A DNA stretch of 64,000 nt from Ovis canadensis (Eukaryota > Chordata > Mammalia > Artiodactyla > Bovidae): contig NC_091264.1 in the NCBI RefSeq assembly GCF_042477335.2, forward strand, positions 37,000,886 to 37,064,885, given 5' to 3'. Positions 49,552-61,547 of this stretch are shown piece by piece (positions within the stretch are counted from its first letter, which is position 1; the number at the start of each line of letters is the position of its first letter). The notes under the pieces are model-generated. The model had not been told where the DNA came from. It worked only from the letters and a program-made list of their open reading frames with translations, and did no database searches. The position numbers and the translations under genes are program-made.

Positions 49552-51562
49552 TAGGACGGTCCTAAGAGAAGCAGAAGAATTGATGCTTTTGAACTGTGAT
49601 GTTGGAGAAGACTCTTGAGAGTCCCTTGGACTACAAGATCCAACCAGTCCATTCTGAAGGAGATCAGCCCTGGGTGTTCTTTGGAAGGAATGATGCTGAA
49701 GCTGAAACTCCAGTACTTTGGCCACCTCATGCGAAGAGTTGACTCATTGGAAAAGACTCTGATGCTGGGAGGGATTGGGGGCAAGAGGAAAAGGAGACAA
49801 GAGAGGATGAGATAGCTGGATGGCATCACCAATTCAATGGACGTGAGTTTGAGTGACTTCTGGGAGATTGTGATGGACAGGGAGGCCTGGCATGCTGCAA
49901 TTCATGAGATCGCAAAGAGCTGGACACGACTGAGCGACTGAACTGAACTGAACTGAAGAGAAGCAGAAGATATTAAGAAGATGTGTCAAGAATACACAGA
50001 ACTGTACAAAAAAGATCTTCACGACCTAGATAATCACAATGGTGTGATCACTCACACTCACCTAGAGCGAGACATCCTGGAATGTGACGTCAAGTGGGCC
50101 TTAGGAAGCATCACTACGAACAAAGCTAGTGGAGGTGATGGAATTCCAGTTGAGCTATTTCAAATCCCAAAAGATGATCCTGTGAAAGTGCTGCAGTCAA
50201 TGTCAGCAAATTTGGAAAACTCAGCTGTGGCCACAGGACTGGGAAAGGTCAGTTTTCATTCAGTCCCAAAGAAACCCAATGCCAAAGAATGCTCAATCTA
50301 CTGAACAATTGCACTCATCTCACACGCTGGTAAAGTAATGCTCAAAATTCTCCAAGCCAGGCTTCAGCAGTATGTGAACTGTGAAATTCCAGATGTTCAA
50401 GCTGGTTTTAGAAAAGGCAGAGGAACCAGAGATCAAATTGCCAACATCCGCTGGATCATGGAAAAAGCAAGAGAGTTCCAGAAAAACATCTATTTCTGCT
50501 TTACTGACTATGCCAAAGCCTTTGATAGTGTGGATCACAATAAACTGTGGAAAATTCTGAAAGAGATGGGAATACCAGACCACCTGCCCAGACTCTTGAG
50601 AAATCTGTATGCAGGTCAGGAAGCAACAGTTAGAACTGGACATGGAGCAGATTGGTTCCAAACAGGAAAAGGAGTATGTCAAGGCTGTATATTGTCACCC
50701 TGCTTATTTAAGTTATATGCAGAGTACATCATGAGAAACACTGGGCTGGAGGAAGCACAAGCTGGAATTAGGAATCAAGATTGCTGGGAGAATTACCAAT
50801 GACCTCAGATATGCAGATGACACCACCCTTATGGCAGAAAGTGAAGAAGAACTAAAGAGCCTCTTGATGAAGGTGAAAGAGGAGAGACAAAATTGGCTTA
50901 AAGCTCATCATTCATGGCATCCAGTCCCATCACTTCATGGAAAATAGATGTGGAACCAGCGGCTGACTTTATTTTTCTGGCCTCCAAAATCACTGCAGAT
51001 GGAGATTGCAGCATGAAACTAAAAGACACTTATTCCTTTGAAGGAAAGTTATGACTAACCTAGACAGCATATTAAAAAGCAGAGACATTACTTTGCCAAC
51101 AAAGGTCCGTCTAGTCAAGGCTATGGCTTTTCCAGTGGCCATGTATGGATGTGAGAGTTGCACTATAAAGAAAGCTGAGCACCGAAGAATTTATGCTTTT
51201 GCACTGTGGTGTTGGAGAAGACTCTTGAGAGTCCCTTGGACTGCAAGGAGATCCAGCCAGTCCATCCAAAAGGAGATCGGTCCTGGGTGTAATTGGAAAG
51301 ACTGATGTTGAAGCTGAAACTCCAATACTTTGGCCACCTGCTGCGAAGAGCTGACTCATTTGAAAAGACCCTGATGCTGGGAAAGATTGAAGGCAGGAGA
51401 AGGGGATAACATAGGATGAGATGGTTGGATGGCATCACTGGCTCAATGGACACGGGTTTGGATAGACTCCAGCAGTTGGTGATGGACAGGGAGGCCTGGT
51501 GTGCTGCGGTTCATGGGGTTGCAAAAAGTCGGAAACGACTGAGAGACTGAACTGAACTGAAT
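49552..51562 (+). mobile_element. BovB, sense, carrying a second BovB inside it
   Basis: The outer element starts near 49552, is interrupted at 49579-49955 and resumes at 49971. The reverse-transcriptase frames at 49981-50304 and 50338-50802 are separated by a stop, with a further shift before the YADD box near 50808. The 3' region is at 51051-51305 and the element ends CTGAACTGAACTGAAT. Motif A reads FTDYAKAFDS. Defective. Confidence 0.9.
49579..49955 (+). mobile_element. BovB 3' fragment inserted into the outer BovB
   Basis: 5'-truncated BovB tail beginning ATTGATGCTTTTGAACTGTG and ending ACTGAACTGAACTG. Perfect 15-bp target duplication AAGAGAAGCAGAAGA at 49564-49578 and 49956-49970; the duplicated bases belong to the outer BovB. 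Confidence 0.93.
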
Positions 51563-52436
51563 AGGACTGTCAGATGTTAGTTAACACCATGCAGTTACTG
51601 CACTGAACAGTAGATGTCAGATTTTAGCTCTAGATTATTTCTCAAAGAGCTAGCACTTGTTTCTATTTGTTTCATTAGCATTTTTTACATTCTGGACTAT
51701 TTCCTTTCAGCAGGTACCTGGGACTAGGAACATGGAAAATAAATATGCAAAAATAGCAATACGAATTTTGAAAAAATAGGTTAAAAGGGGAGATTAACCC
51801 CACTAATATTAAAACATACTATAAAACTCATGTAAAGTGTAGTAATGGTACAAGATTATGCACAACAATGAGTGGGGTGGGAAGGGGAATGCCCAGAAAT
51901 AACAAGTACATAGGAAAGCTTAAAATAAGATCAAAGTGACATCTCAGGTCACTCGGATAAAGATGGAATTTTAAGTAAGTGGCAGTGAGACAAATGGATA
52001 GCAATCTGAAAAAAAGTAAAGTTGTACCCATTCTTCGTATCTATACAAGAATAAATTCCAAATTGATCCAAGATGCAAACAAATAAATAAATAAGTCATA
52101 AAAATACTAGAAGAAAACATTGGTTGGTTCCTTTATTATCCAGATAAAAGAAAAATCCTTCCAAATTCAGAAGTGATAAAACTATTAAGTTGGATAAATA
52201 AAATACATATGTATGTGTGCGTGTGTGTGACTCCTCGATGGCAAAAGACCAAATCTAGTGTCAAAATACAAATTACAAAGTAGGAGAAACTATTTGCAAT
52301 TTATATTACAAATAGAAAATTATTTTCAGTAAAATATAAAGAGCCCTTAACAGTGAGAGGAAAAAGTACTCAAACCCAATAGAAAAATGAGCCAAAGGCA
52401 CGATTAATTCACAGAAAAACAAAACGGTCCTAATGC

Positions 52437-53175
52437 TTTGTTGTTCAGTTGCTCAGTCATGTCCAACTCTTTGTGACTCCATAAACTGCAGCACACCAGG
52501 CTTCCCTGTCCTTCACTATGATGTCCCAGAATTTGCTTAAACTCATGGCCATTGAGTCAATGATAGCATCCAACCATCTCATCCTCTGTCGCTCCCTTCT
52601 CCTCATGCCCCCAATCTTTCCCAGCTGCTGCTGCTGCTAAGTCTCTTCAGTCGTGTCCGACTCTGTGCGACCCCATAGATGGCAGCCCACCAGGCTCCCC
52701 CGTCCCTGGGATTCTCCAGGCAAGAACACTGGAGTGGGTTGCCATTTCCTTCTCCAGCGCATGAAAGTGAAAAGTGAAAGTCAAGTCATTCAGTCGTGTC
52801 TGACCCTCAGCGACCCTATGGACTGCAGCCTTCCAGGCTCCTCCGTCCATGCGATTTTCCAGGCAAGAGTACTGCAGTGGGGTGCCATTGCCTTCTCTGA
52901 TCTTTCCCAGCAACAGGGTCTTTTCCAATGAGTTGGCTCTTCGCATCAGGCAGCCAAAGGATTGGAGTTTCAGCTTTAGCACCAGTCCTTCCAATGAATA
53001 TTCAGGTTTGATTTCCTGTAGGGTTAACTGGTTTGATCTCCTTTCTGTCCAAGGGACTCTCAAGAGTCTTCTCCAGCACCACAGTTCAAAAGCATCAATT
53101 CATCAGTGTTCAGCTTTCTTTATGGTCCAGCTCTCATATCCATACATTACTGGAAAAACCATAGCCTTGACTGTA
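52437..53175 (-). mobile_element. BovB 3' fragment, antisense, inside the L1M and split by a Bov-A2
   Basis: 52437-52624 and 52911-53175 join into one reversed BovB 3' end (GTTGCTCAGTCATGTCCAAC to ACCATAGCCTTGACTGTAC) once the Bov-A2 and one target-site copy are removed. Confidence 0.9.
52625..52899 (-). mobile_element. Bov-A2 SINE, antisense, inside the BovB
   Basis: CTGCTGCTGCTGCTAAGTCT to CATTGCCTTCTCTG, two A units. Perfect 11-bp target duplication ATCTTTCCCAG at 52614-52624 and 52900-52910, made of BovB sequence. Confidence 0.95.
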
Positions 53176-53927
53176 CAAAAAAGATGCTTAACTTCACATA
53201 AATGAAAAATGCAATTAAACTATCATGTGATATCTTTTCCTACCTATCAGATTGGCAAAAATAAAAAAATATTGAGAACACAAATTGAAGTTATAAAAAA
53301 TAGGCATATTCATAAAATGATAGGAGGAGGAGGAAAGCTATAACTCCACTGAGGGGAATTCAGTAACATCTAATAAAACATGTGCATTTCCACGATTCAA
53401 CTTCCAGAAATTTAGACTAAGGATTCCTCCACAAATCTAAAGCCAGTGTTTGCACTGGGTTATTCACTCCCATATTATTCTTTGTAATATCAAGCTTTTA
53501 GAGATAACCTAAATTTCCATCCTTCAAAGTCACTTTGAATGAATTATGAGACATTTACACAATGAAGTGTTTGTAATCATAAGGAAGTTCTCTGTGATAT
53601 AACCTGAGGTAATTTCCATGATATGTTTTTAAATGAAAAAAGAAAACTACATGTACAAAAGTCTATAAGAAAGAATGAGAAAATTAGTGTATATCTAATA
53701 GATCTCTGCTAATTTTTCTTACTTTTGCTAACAAAAATACAGGAAAATTAAACCAGAAACTAAGTTTTAAATGACTTGTAAACAATGGAGGAAGGCATTG
53801 CAGAGTCAAACAGTACTGTGCAACTGAACGCAAGTAGTGGAGTTAAGGATGGGACTAAGACTTCCCGAATATATCCCTTTCATATTGTTTTGACTTTTGA
53901 ACAATATATGAAACTGGGTGTGTGTGT

Positions 53928-54135
53928 GTGTTAGTTGCACAGTAGTATCCGATTCTTTTCAACCCCATGCACTGCAGCTCACCAGGTTCCTCTGTCCATG
54001 GAATTCTCCACACAAGAATACTGGAGTGAGTTGTCATTCCCTTCTCCAGGAGATCTTTACAAAGCAGGGATTGAACCCCGGGTCTCCTATATTGCAGGCA
54101 GATTCTTTACCACCTGAGTCACCAGGAAAACCCCT
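53928..54135 (-). mobile_element. Bov-tA SINE, antisense, next to a short (TG)n
   Basis: GTTAGTTGCACAGTAGTATC to GAGTCACCAGGAAAACCCC. Confidence 0.85.
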
Positions 54136-55220
54136 ATAAAACTGAGATTAAAGATACAATCTTTTTTTAAATTCTGTTGACTGAAAGGGCGACAGGTGAC
54201 CATACTCAATGATAATCCCTGATTGTTGGATCTTTGTAAATATCTTTCAGGGAGACTAGAACTCTTAGAGAAAAAGGCTGAAGAACGGGAAAAAGGAAAG
54301 GAGGAAAAGAAAGAATACTTTGAGCAAGGAAAAATGAAATCCTCAAGACTAATTTATGCACCTAATAGATGGCAGGGATAGGAACTATATCCAGGGAGTT
54401 TAGCTCCATCAGTCTCTCTTAAATTCTGTACTATATCACAAAAGAAAGGAAGGAAGGAACTGCTTAAAAGACAAAAACAAAAAAATAGGAGGAGAAAGGG
54501 CAGAGGAGAGGTAAAAGAGACACAAAGTGTGGTCAGAGGAAAGCAGGAAAGGGGATATATCAGAAGTTTTAAACTGAAGGAGGGCTAAATCCTATGCCTT
54601 CCTTAGTGAATTTATGGCATTGGAAATGACATGATTGGTCTTAATAAAAAAAGTTGAGAAAGAAGGGGTAGTAGAGAAAAGAAACTCATTAATTCACCCA
54701 TATTGAGTCAAAAATTGAATCTGAGTTGAGTTGATCAACTCAACTTACTATACCATTCTACCCAAGCCTTGCCCTGGAGGGGTGAATTATGAAGTATGAA
54801 TAAGGGATAATGAGGGATTATTACTAACAGTTTCTCTGAGTTCCTGGACATTCCAGGTCAACTCGTTTCAGACTTGGTTAATGAGAGACTCAGTGTTTTC
54901 TATCCATTCTTGATATAACGTAGCACATTATAACAGATAGATAGTTGGGGAATGAAATCTCTCCAGGTGTAAAATACCACTGAGGATCTCTACAACTGTT
55001 ATACCCCTTACCTGATTACATGCATATTGGTTAATAAAATGACAATTGCCTTGCCCCATTAAAAATGTTCGACTATAAATGAATCATGATTGGATACATT
55101 AAATCATATCCTTTATTTTACTAATCTAAGTAATTATTTCATTTGAAATATTTCATAAATGTTGATTCACACATATTGAATCAAGATTGAATTATCTCTG
55201 GAATAATACTACAGGCTACC
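54136..55220. other. Intergenic with a purine-rich stretch
   Basis: 54250-54690 is strongly purine-biased on the + strand (A/G runs such as GGAAAAAGGAAAGGAGGAAA). No gene recognised. Confidence 0.5.
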
Positions 55221-55420
55221 ATAGGTGGCTTGGTAGTAAAGAATCCACCTACCAGTGCCAGAGACACAAGAGATCCTTGGGGCTGGGAAAATCACCTGGA
55301 GAAGGGAATGGCAACCCACTCCAGCATTCTTGCCTGGAGAATCCCATGGACAGAGGAGACTGGCTGGCTACAGTCCATGGGATCGCAGTCAGACACAACT
55401 TAGCAACTGAGCATGCATGC
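55221..55420 (+). mobile_element. Bov-tA SINE
   Basis: GGTGGCTTGGTAGTAAAGAA to AACTTAGCAACTGAGCATGC. Confidence 0.88.
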
Positions 55421-55797
55421 ACTGTTGAACAGGTCAAATTTTGTTTACGCTCAAGATGAATGTAGGGTATAGAACACTGGTTCTTTAATATCATCATAAA
55501 ATGCCAATTCAATTACTAATGACACAATTTCCTGTTTAATAAGTTGCTTATTCACACTCAGTAATAGAGCCTGGTCTTAAATCCTAATCTCTGACAGGAG
55601 AGGATGATGATGAATATACTTTAAAATTTTGGATAATGTAGGCAGCTGACAATGAATTATAGTTTAAAAATCCCCTTTAAGCAGCTACTACTCAGAGTGC
55701 TACATGCGTCATCTCCTGCAGCTAACTGGTACACCTAGCATCCTTTGTCTTTTCAAAGCGCCAAGCAGACATCTTTTAAGGGTCACCACCTCTCTAT

Positions 55798-55998
55798 TGG
55801 GCTTCCTTGACAACTCAGCTGGTAAAGAATCCGCCTGCAATGTGGGAGACCTGGGTTCGATCCCTGGGTTGAGAAGATCCCCAGGAGAAGGGAAAAGCTA
55901 CCCACTTTCAGTATCCTGGCCTGGAGAATTCCATGGACTGTATAGTCTACGGGGTCACAAAGAGCTGGACATGACCAAGCAACTTTCACTTTCTTTCT
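55798..55998 (+). mobile_element. Bov-tA SINE
   Basis: GGGCTTCCTTGACAACTCAG to ACCAAGCAACTTTCACTTTC. Flanked by CCTCTCTAT at 55789-55797 and 55999-56007. Confidence 0.92.
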
Positions 55999-56007
55999 CC
56001 TCTCTAT

Positions 56008-56385
56008 GGAGTGAAAAGACAATGTGCTTAAATATTTCATTCAAAACATATCATGCATATATAGCAAATTAATCTCAGGGCCACATGTTAGGTAAACTAA
56101 GTCTCTTTTCTCCTAGGAACACAATTTTTGGTAATACAAAATACAAAAAAACAAAGATTGTTTTTTTTTTTCTAAATTGCCTTCAGTTTCTATTTTATTT
56201 CAGACCTCTGGGCAAAGCTGCTTGATATCCCCAAAATTGCCACGTTCCCTCTCTTCCTCTTTTTCCCTTCAGTTTACAGCTAGTAACATTAGCTCCTTTA
56301 TTCTAAAATTATAAATCTGGTACTTATTCTCTGGCTCTAGACTTCTGCACCTTTCCTTTAGGACTTCATTAAAAAAGAGTTTGAA
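56008..56385. other. Intergenic
   Basis: Nothing recognised. Confidence 0.4.
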
Positions 56386-56530
56386 GAGTTCCCTGGTGGC
56401 TGAGTGATTAGTATTCAACACTTTCACTGCTAAGGGCCTGGGTTCAACCCCTGGTCAGGGAAATGAGATCCTGTAAGTCACACAGAGTGATCAAAAATAG
56501 CAAAACAGACAAATAAACAAACAAATGAAA
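56386..56530 (+). mobile_element. CHR-type SINE
   Basis: GAGTTCCCTGGTGGCTGAGT head, GGTTCAACCCCTGGTCAGGG, (AAAC)-rich end. Confidence 0.75.
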
Positions 56531-57889
56531 ACAAAAGCATGCTTTGGGTTCCCAGTTCTTAAAAAGTCAATAATTACTTTTTAAAAATAAATTTAAAATA
56601 TTTTGCAAGTGTCATAGTTTTCCAAGTGCTCCTAGAAGAATGGTCTCCTCTGTTCTCCACCACAACCCTGGGAAGCACACAGGACAGGTGTAATTGACAT
56701 CTTGCAGATGAGAACATAGGCTTGGCGACACTGGGAGACTTGCTCAAGATAACATGGCCCATCGAAGTCTCCTGACAGTCCAGTGTAGATTTTCTTTGCA
56801 TGGTCTGAGTTGTCCGAGTCAGGAGAATATTAGTTGTCAAAGGAAATATGGTTAGAATCTCTTCTAAAAGGCTCGTGGTTTTCAAGGTCCATCCATAATC
56901 AGACTGGGTTTTATTTATACACAATAACCTCATCTTGGTCTCAAATCTCACTCTGTGTTCATTTAGGTGGCTTGTCTCTTTTTTTATTTATTCATTCAAC
57001 TGTAAACAGTGACAGGCTGGAGTAGGATTATGAAAATATTTTATGTCATGTCTAAGAGTCTGACTTTATTTTTGAGGCCGTGAGGATTGGAGATGGAGGG
57101 ACAGACACATACACACATACACATATAACAACACTTGGTTAAATATTAGACATGTACAGTGGGTGTAGCCTCTTAGGGAAAGGGAAGATATTAGAATTGT
57201 CAGTCAAGCTAACCCTCGAGATAAGGAACACTTGAAAGAGGGGACTGATTTAAGAGAATAAATGATGAGCTCAAGTTTAGACATTTGGGGTTTAGAGTGA
57301 GTTGGCTGAAAAAAAAAAAAGAAAACAAAACACAGAACCTAAAAGATGAGAGTCATGTTTTATTCAGTGGACATTCTTAGAACTTCAAGTCTGGGAGATA
57401 GCATCTCAAATACATTGAAAGACTGCCCTAAAGAGGAAGGGGGAAGCCAGGACAGATAGGAGTTTTTTGCAACATAATCAGGTAGTTGAAACATCAAAAA
57501 TTACTGTTAATAAAAGAAAACTGAATGTCTCAAGTTAAGGAATTTAGTGCTTTTCTATGTTTGGGAAGATGTAAGAGTCTGGGCTCACTTCAGTCATTCC
57601 TTTAATATGCTCCTCAGCCATCTAGGGCCAGTATCTTGTATTTTCTCATCCTGAATTTTCTCAGGTACACAGTCTGATGTGGCTGTAGCAGCTGACTCCT
57701 AGATGAGCTTGGAAATGGGCAGCTCCTTTGTCTCTATCCTGAATCCCCTTAGGGCTTACCATCCAGGTGGCTCTAATGTGATGGTTTGCAATATCCTTTG
57801 TTTACTGACATGGTAAGCAATATTTTAGTTGTCAAGTGACAATGAAAAGAAGTGTCAAATAATAAATAGAACAGAATAATTTTTTCACT
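56531..57889. other. Intergenic
   Basis: No repeat I can name; the frame at 56574-56951 on the minus strand (125 aa) is unrecognised and probably fortuitous. Confidence 0.4.
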
Positions 57890-58330
57890 AGGTTAGGCTG
57901 TGATAAGAAACAACTCCCAAATTTTATTGGTTTCCTATAACAAAAGTTTGTTTCTTGCTTAGAATATGTATCAGCTGCTGCAGTTCTGTTTGAGACTAGT
58001 CAGATCTGTGCCATGTACTTTGTTCATTCCCAGATCACAGCCAAGATGGCACCTATGATGGGGAAATGCCCTGGGTCAATCTTGCAGTGACTCTTCCTTT
58101 CTGCTCAGATGCCTCCAGTGTCACACCTGTTTAAGCTGAAGCAAGTAACATGGCCAAAGTAACGTCAACATTGGTGGGGTGGAGGAGTCTATTCCCATAG
58201 GGAATATGGCAAGTCACATGCTACAGAAGCCGGCTGGTGTGACTCTCTTTCAAGATGAGGAAGTAAATAATTTGAGACAATAATACAATCTACTACTTCA
58301 AGTCTGGAAATAAGCATCATGGTCTATAAG
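57890..58330. repeat. Unclassified ancient interspersed repeat
   Basis: AACTCCCAAATTTTATTGGT, TTTGTTTCTTGCTTAGAATA and TGGCAAGTCACATGCTACAG look like a mammal-wide dispersed repeat I have seen before but cannot name with confidence. Confidence 0.35.
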
Positions 58331-58552
58331 AGAGATATAAACTGGCAAATCATCAGAGTACAGGTTGCAACTGAAGCCACGGGAATGGATGAAATCATGG
58401 AAAGTATTTTAGACTTGAGAGAAGAGAAATGTCAAAGACAAAACTATTCTCTACATTTGCCTCCATATTCACCATCGCAACATTGCTCATAATGTTGTTT
58501 TATTCAGAATACCCTCCCTATCTATCATTCCCATATCCAAATTCTGTTTATA

Positions 58553-58645
58553 GCAGTTAGTTATAAATTATAGTTATAATTTATGTTATGTAGTTATAAT
58601 TACATAAAAATATATAGTTATAATAGATAATTATAGTTGTAATTA
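58553..58645. repeat. Imperfect AT-rich repeat of a TAGTTATAAT-like unit
   Basis: The unit AGTTATAA(T) or its near variant recurs about seven times in 93 bp, with irregular spacing. Confidence 0.7.
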
Positions 58646-59066
58646 GCAAAATTTTTATAAACTTCTTAACAACACCGTGTCTTCTTTTCTGGAATGCTGA
58701 CCTATCTCTATGGTACAGTTTTGTTACATGGTAAATCCAGTTGTTTGCTTTTCCATTATAGAAGCCAAGGGCTTCTTTGCATCTTTTCTTTTACGGTCCC
58801 ATGTTGTCATGGGATAGGCAGGTTGCATAAACTCAGCCAGGTGGATATTTCTGAGTGGGAACTTGACTCCTCAGAAAGTGCTGTAGGGGCAAGTGTGAGA
58901 GCTGGAGTTCATACTGTCCAGCAAAGAAATCTGTTCCTATTGTACCAACTCCCTATTCCCCCAGCAACAGTTTTGATCTCTACCTATTTTAAAGTCTAGT
59001 ATTCTCACTTTCCCAACAAATCTATCAGCTCGTAATATCTTTAGGACAAAGTCTATTTTCCTTAGA
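58646..59066. other. Intergenic
   Basis: The open frame at 58694-58999 (101 aa, +) has no similarity I recognise and no support as a gene. Confidence 0.4.
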
Positions 59067-59293
59067 GTTTGTTGTTTAGTCACTAAGTCATGTCTGACTG
59101 TTTGTGACCCCTTGGACTGTGGCACATCAGGCTTCCCAGTCCTTCAGTATCTCTACGAGTTTGCTCAAACTCAAGTTCATAGTGTCAATGACGCCATCTG
59201 ACCATCTAATCCTCTGTCGCCCCCTTTTCTCCCGGCCCTCAATCTTTCCCAGCACCAGGGGCTTTTCGAATGAGTTGGCCCTTTGCATCTGGT
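59067..59293 (-). mobile_element. BovB 3' fragment, antisense
   Basis: TTAGTCACTAAGTCATGTCT to TTCGAATGAGTTGGCCCTTT. Confidence 0.85.
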
Positions 59294-59485
59294 GGCTGTT
59301 CAGAAGGGAAGTAAATGGGTTCAGTTTGTCAGCACCCCTTATCAGGCTTATATGCACTTTAAGATACTAAACACAGCAGACACCACTCTCCTGAAGGCAA
59401 GCAGCCTATTTCTTTGTTTTACATTCTTTTTAGACATTCTCTCACTGAGGTTTAATTTATTTGACATTTCCTCTTAATATTCTTC

Positions 59486-60907
59486 GATGCTGTGAAAGTG
59501 CTGCACTCAATATGCCAGCAAATTTGGAAAACTCAGCAGTGGCCAGAGGACTGGAAAAGGTCAGTTTTTCATTCCAATCCCAAAGAAAGGCAATGCCAAA
59601 GAATGCTCAAACCACCACACAATTGCACTCATCTCACACGCTAGTGAAGTAATGCTCAAAATTCTCCACACCAGGCTTCAGCAATACGTGAACCGTGAAC
59701 TTCCTGATGTTCAAGTTGGTTTTCAAAAAGGCAGAGGAACCAGAGATCAAGTTGCCAACATCCACTGGATCACGGAAAAAGCAAGAGAGTTCCAGAAAAA
59801 CATCTATTTCTGCTTTATTGACTATGCCAAAGCCTTTGACTGTGTGGATCATAAAAAACTGTGGAAAATTCTGAAAGAGATGGGAATACCAGACCACTTA
59901 ACCTGCCTCTTGAGAAATCTGTATGCAGGCCAGAAAGCAACAGTTAGAACTGGACATGGAACAACAGACTGGTTCCAAATAGGAAAAGGAGTACGTCAAG
60001 GCTGTATATTGTCACCCTGCTTATTTAACTTCTATGCAGAGTACATCATGAGAAACGCTGGACTGGAAGAAACACAAACTGGAATCAAGATTGCCTGGAG
60101 AAATATCAGTAACCTCAGATATGCAGATGACACCACCCTTATGGCAGAAAGTGAAGAGGAACTCAAATGCCTCTTGATGAAAGTGAAAGAGGAGAGTGAA
60201 AAAGTTGGTTTAAAGCTCAACATTCAGAAAACGAAGATCATGGCATCCGGTCCCATCACTCCCTGGGAAATAGATGGGGAACCAGTGGAAACAGTGTCAG
60301 ACTTTATTTTGGGGGGCTCCAAAATCACTGCAGATGGTGACTGAAGCCATGAAATTAAAAGACGCTTACTCCTTGGAAGAAAAGTTATGACCAACCTAGA
60401 TAGTATATTCAAGAGCAGAGACATTCCTTTGCTGACTAAGGTCCGTCTAGTCAAGGCTATGGTTTTTCCTGTGGTCATGTATGGATGTGAGAGTTGGACT
60501 GTGAAGAAAGCTGAGCGCCGAAGAATTGATGCTTTTGAACTGTGGTGTTGGAGAAGACTCTTGAGAGTCCCTTGGACTGCAAGGAGATCAAACCAGTCCA
60601 TTCTGAAGGAGATCAGCCCTGGAATTTCTTTGGAAGGAATGATGCTAAAGCTGAAACTCCAGTACTTTGGCCACCTCATGCGAAGAAGAATTGACTCATT
60701 GGAAAAGACTCTGATGCTGGGAGGGATTGGGGACAGGAGGAGAAGGGGACGACAGAGGATGAGATGGCTGGATGGCATCACTGACTCGATGGACGGAAGT
60801 CTGAGTGAACTCTGGAAGTTGGTGATGAACAGGGAGGCCTGGCGTGCTGCAATTCATGGGGTCGCAAAGAGTCGGACACGAATGAGCGACTGAACTGAAC
60901 TGAATGT
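59486..60907 (+). mobile_element. BovB, sense, longest open reverse-transcriptase frame in the window
   Basis: The frame at 59652-60344 (230 aa) spans reverse-transcriptase motifs: [13 protein letters not shown] (motif A), [12 protein letters not shown] (motif B) and an intact YADD box ([10 protein letters not shown]). A TGA at 60342-60344 ends it where related copies have TGC. The frame at 60387-60893 (168 aa) covers the remainder to the end of the element. The endonuclease domain is absent, so the copy cannot move by itself. Confidence 0.92.
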
Positions 60908-61424
60908 GTTAATATACACGTTCTTGACATCTAGAAATTCAGGTATTATGTGGTGGGTGAGTCAGCTTCACTCCTCAGCAAATTGATTGTCCCTGTTCCC
61001 CATCCCCAGTGTAATCCCTCATCCAATCCCCATTGGCAAGAAAATTTTAAATCTATAAATCTTGTGGTTTACATTATATTTCCCTCAGAATATAGACACC
61101 TTCTTCGAATTCTCCCAATACTGCAAGGAAGGAAAACACAGTGTTCTTATTGCCACTTGAAAGCAGAAAATTAATAAAAGTCCTAGAGTTTATCTCCGGT
61201 CTAGAGTATTATCTTTGGTAAGGTTCCTTATAATGTTGTTCATGGACCACTAGCATGAGGCTTGCTGAGGGTCTTGTTAAGAGTACACATTCTAAGTCCT
61301 TCCCCAAACAGAATCCTTGAGAGCAGGGAAGGCATTAACCTGCAGTTGATTTTAATGTACATTAAAGTTAACTTAATAAATATCTCCTATTTTTGGACAG
61401 AGGACTCGATGTATGTAACTCATG
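60908..61424. other. Intergenic
   Basis: Nothing recognised with confidence; 61240-61330 may be an old MER5-like piece. Confidence 0.35.
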
Positions 61425-61547
61425 TAAAGAATAAAAACTCCAAGAGGGCAAGCAATTGTTTCCTCCATGTCCGCATCACCTAGATCAGTGGCTGACATGT
61501 AGTATAAGCTCAGTGACTGCTGATTAAGTAAATGAATGCAAAAGAAC
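61425..61547 (+). repeat. LINE2 3' end remnant
   Basis: CTCCAAGAGGGCAAGCAATT, then CAGTGGCTGACATGTAGTAT and AAGTAAATGAATGC follow the L2 3' UTR order. Confidence 0.6.

Larger units (their letters stand above)
51780..53690 (+). mobile_element. Ancient L1M ORF2 3' region, interrupted by a BovB
   Basis: CCAATAGAAAAATGAGCCAA, CCTACCTATCAGATTGGCAA and TTTCCATCCTTCAAAGTCAC are in the order of old L1 ORF2 and 3' sequence. Many stops. The L1 stops near 52436 and resumes near 53176 after the BovB. Confidence 0.7.

Noticed and set aside
56574-56951. 125-aa minus-strand open frame
   Set aside because: No recognised domain; ordinary intergenic DNA.
58694-58999. 101-aa + open frame
   Set aside because: No recognised similarity, no promoter or splice context; consistent with chance.
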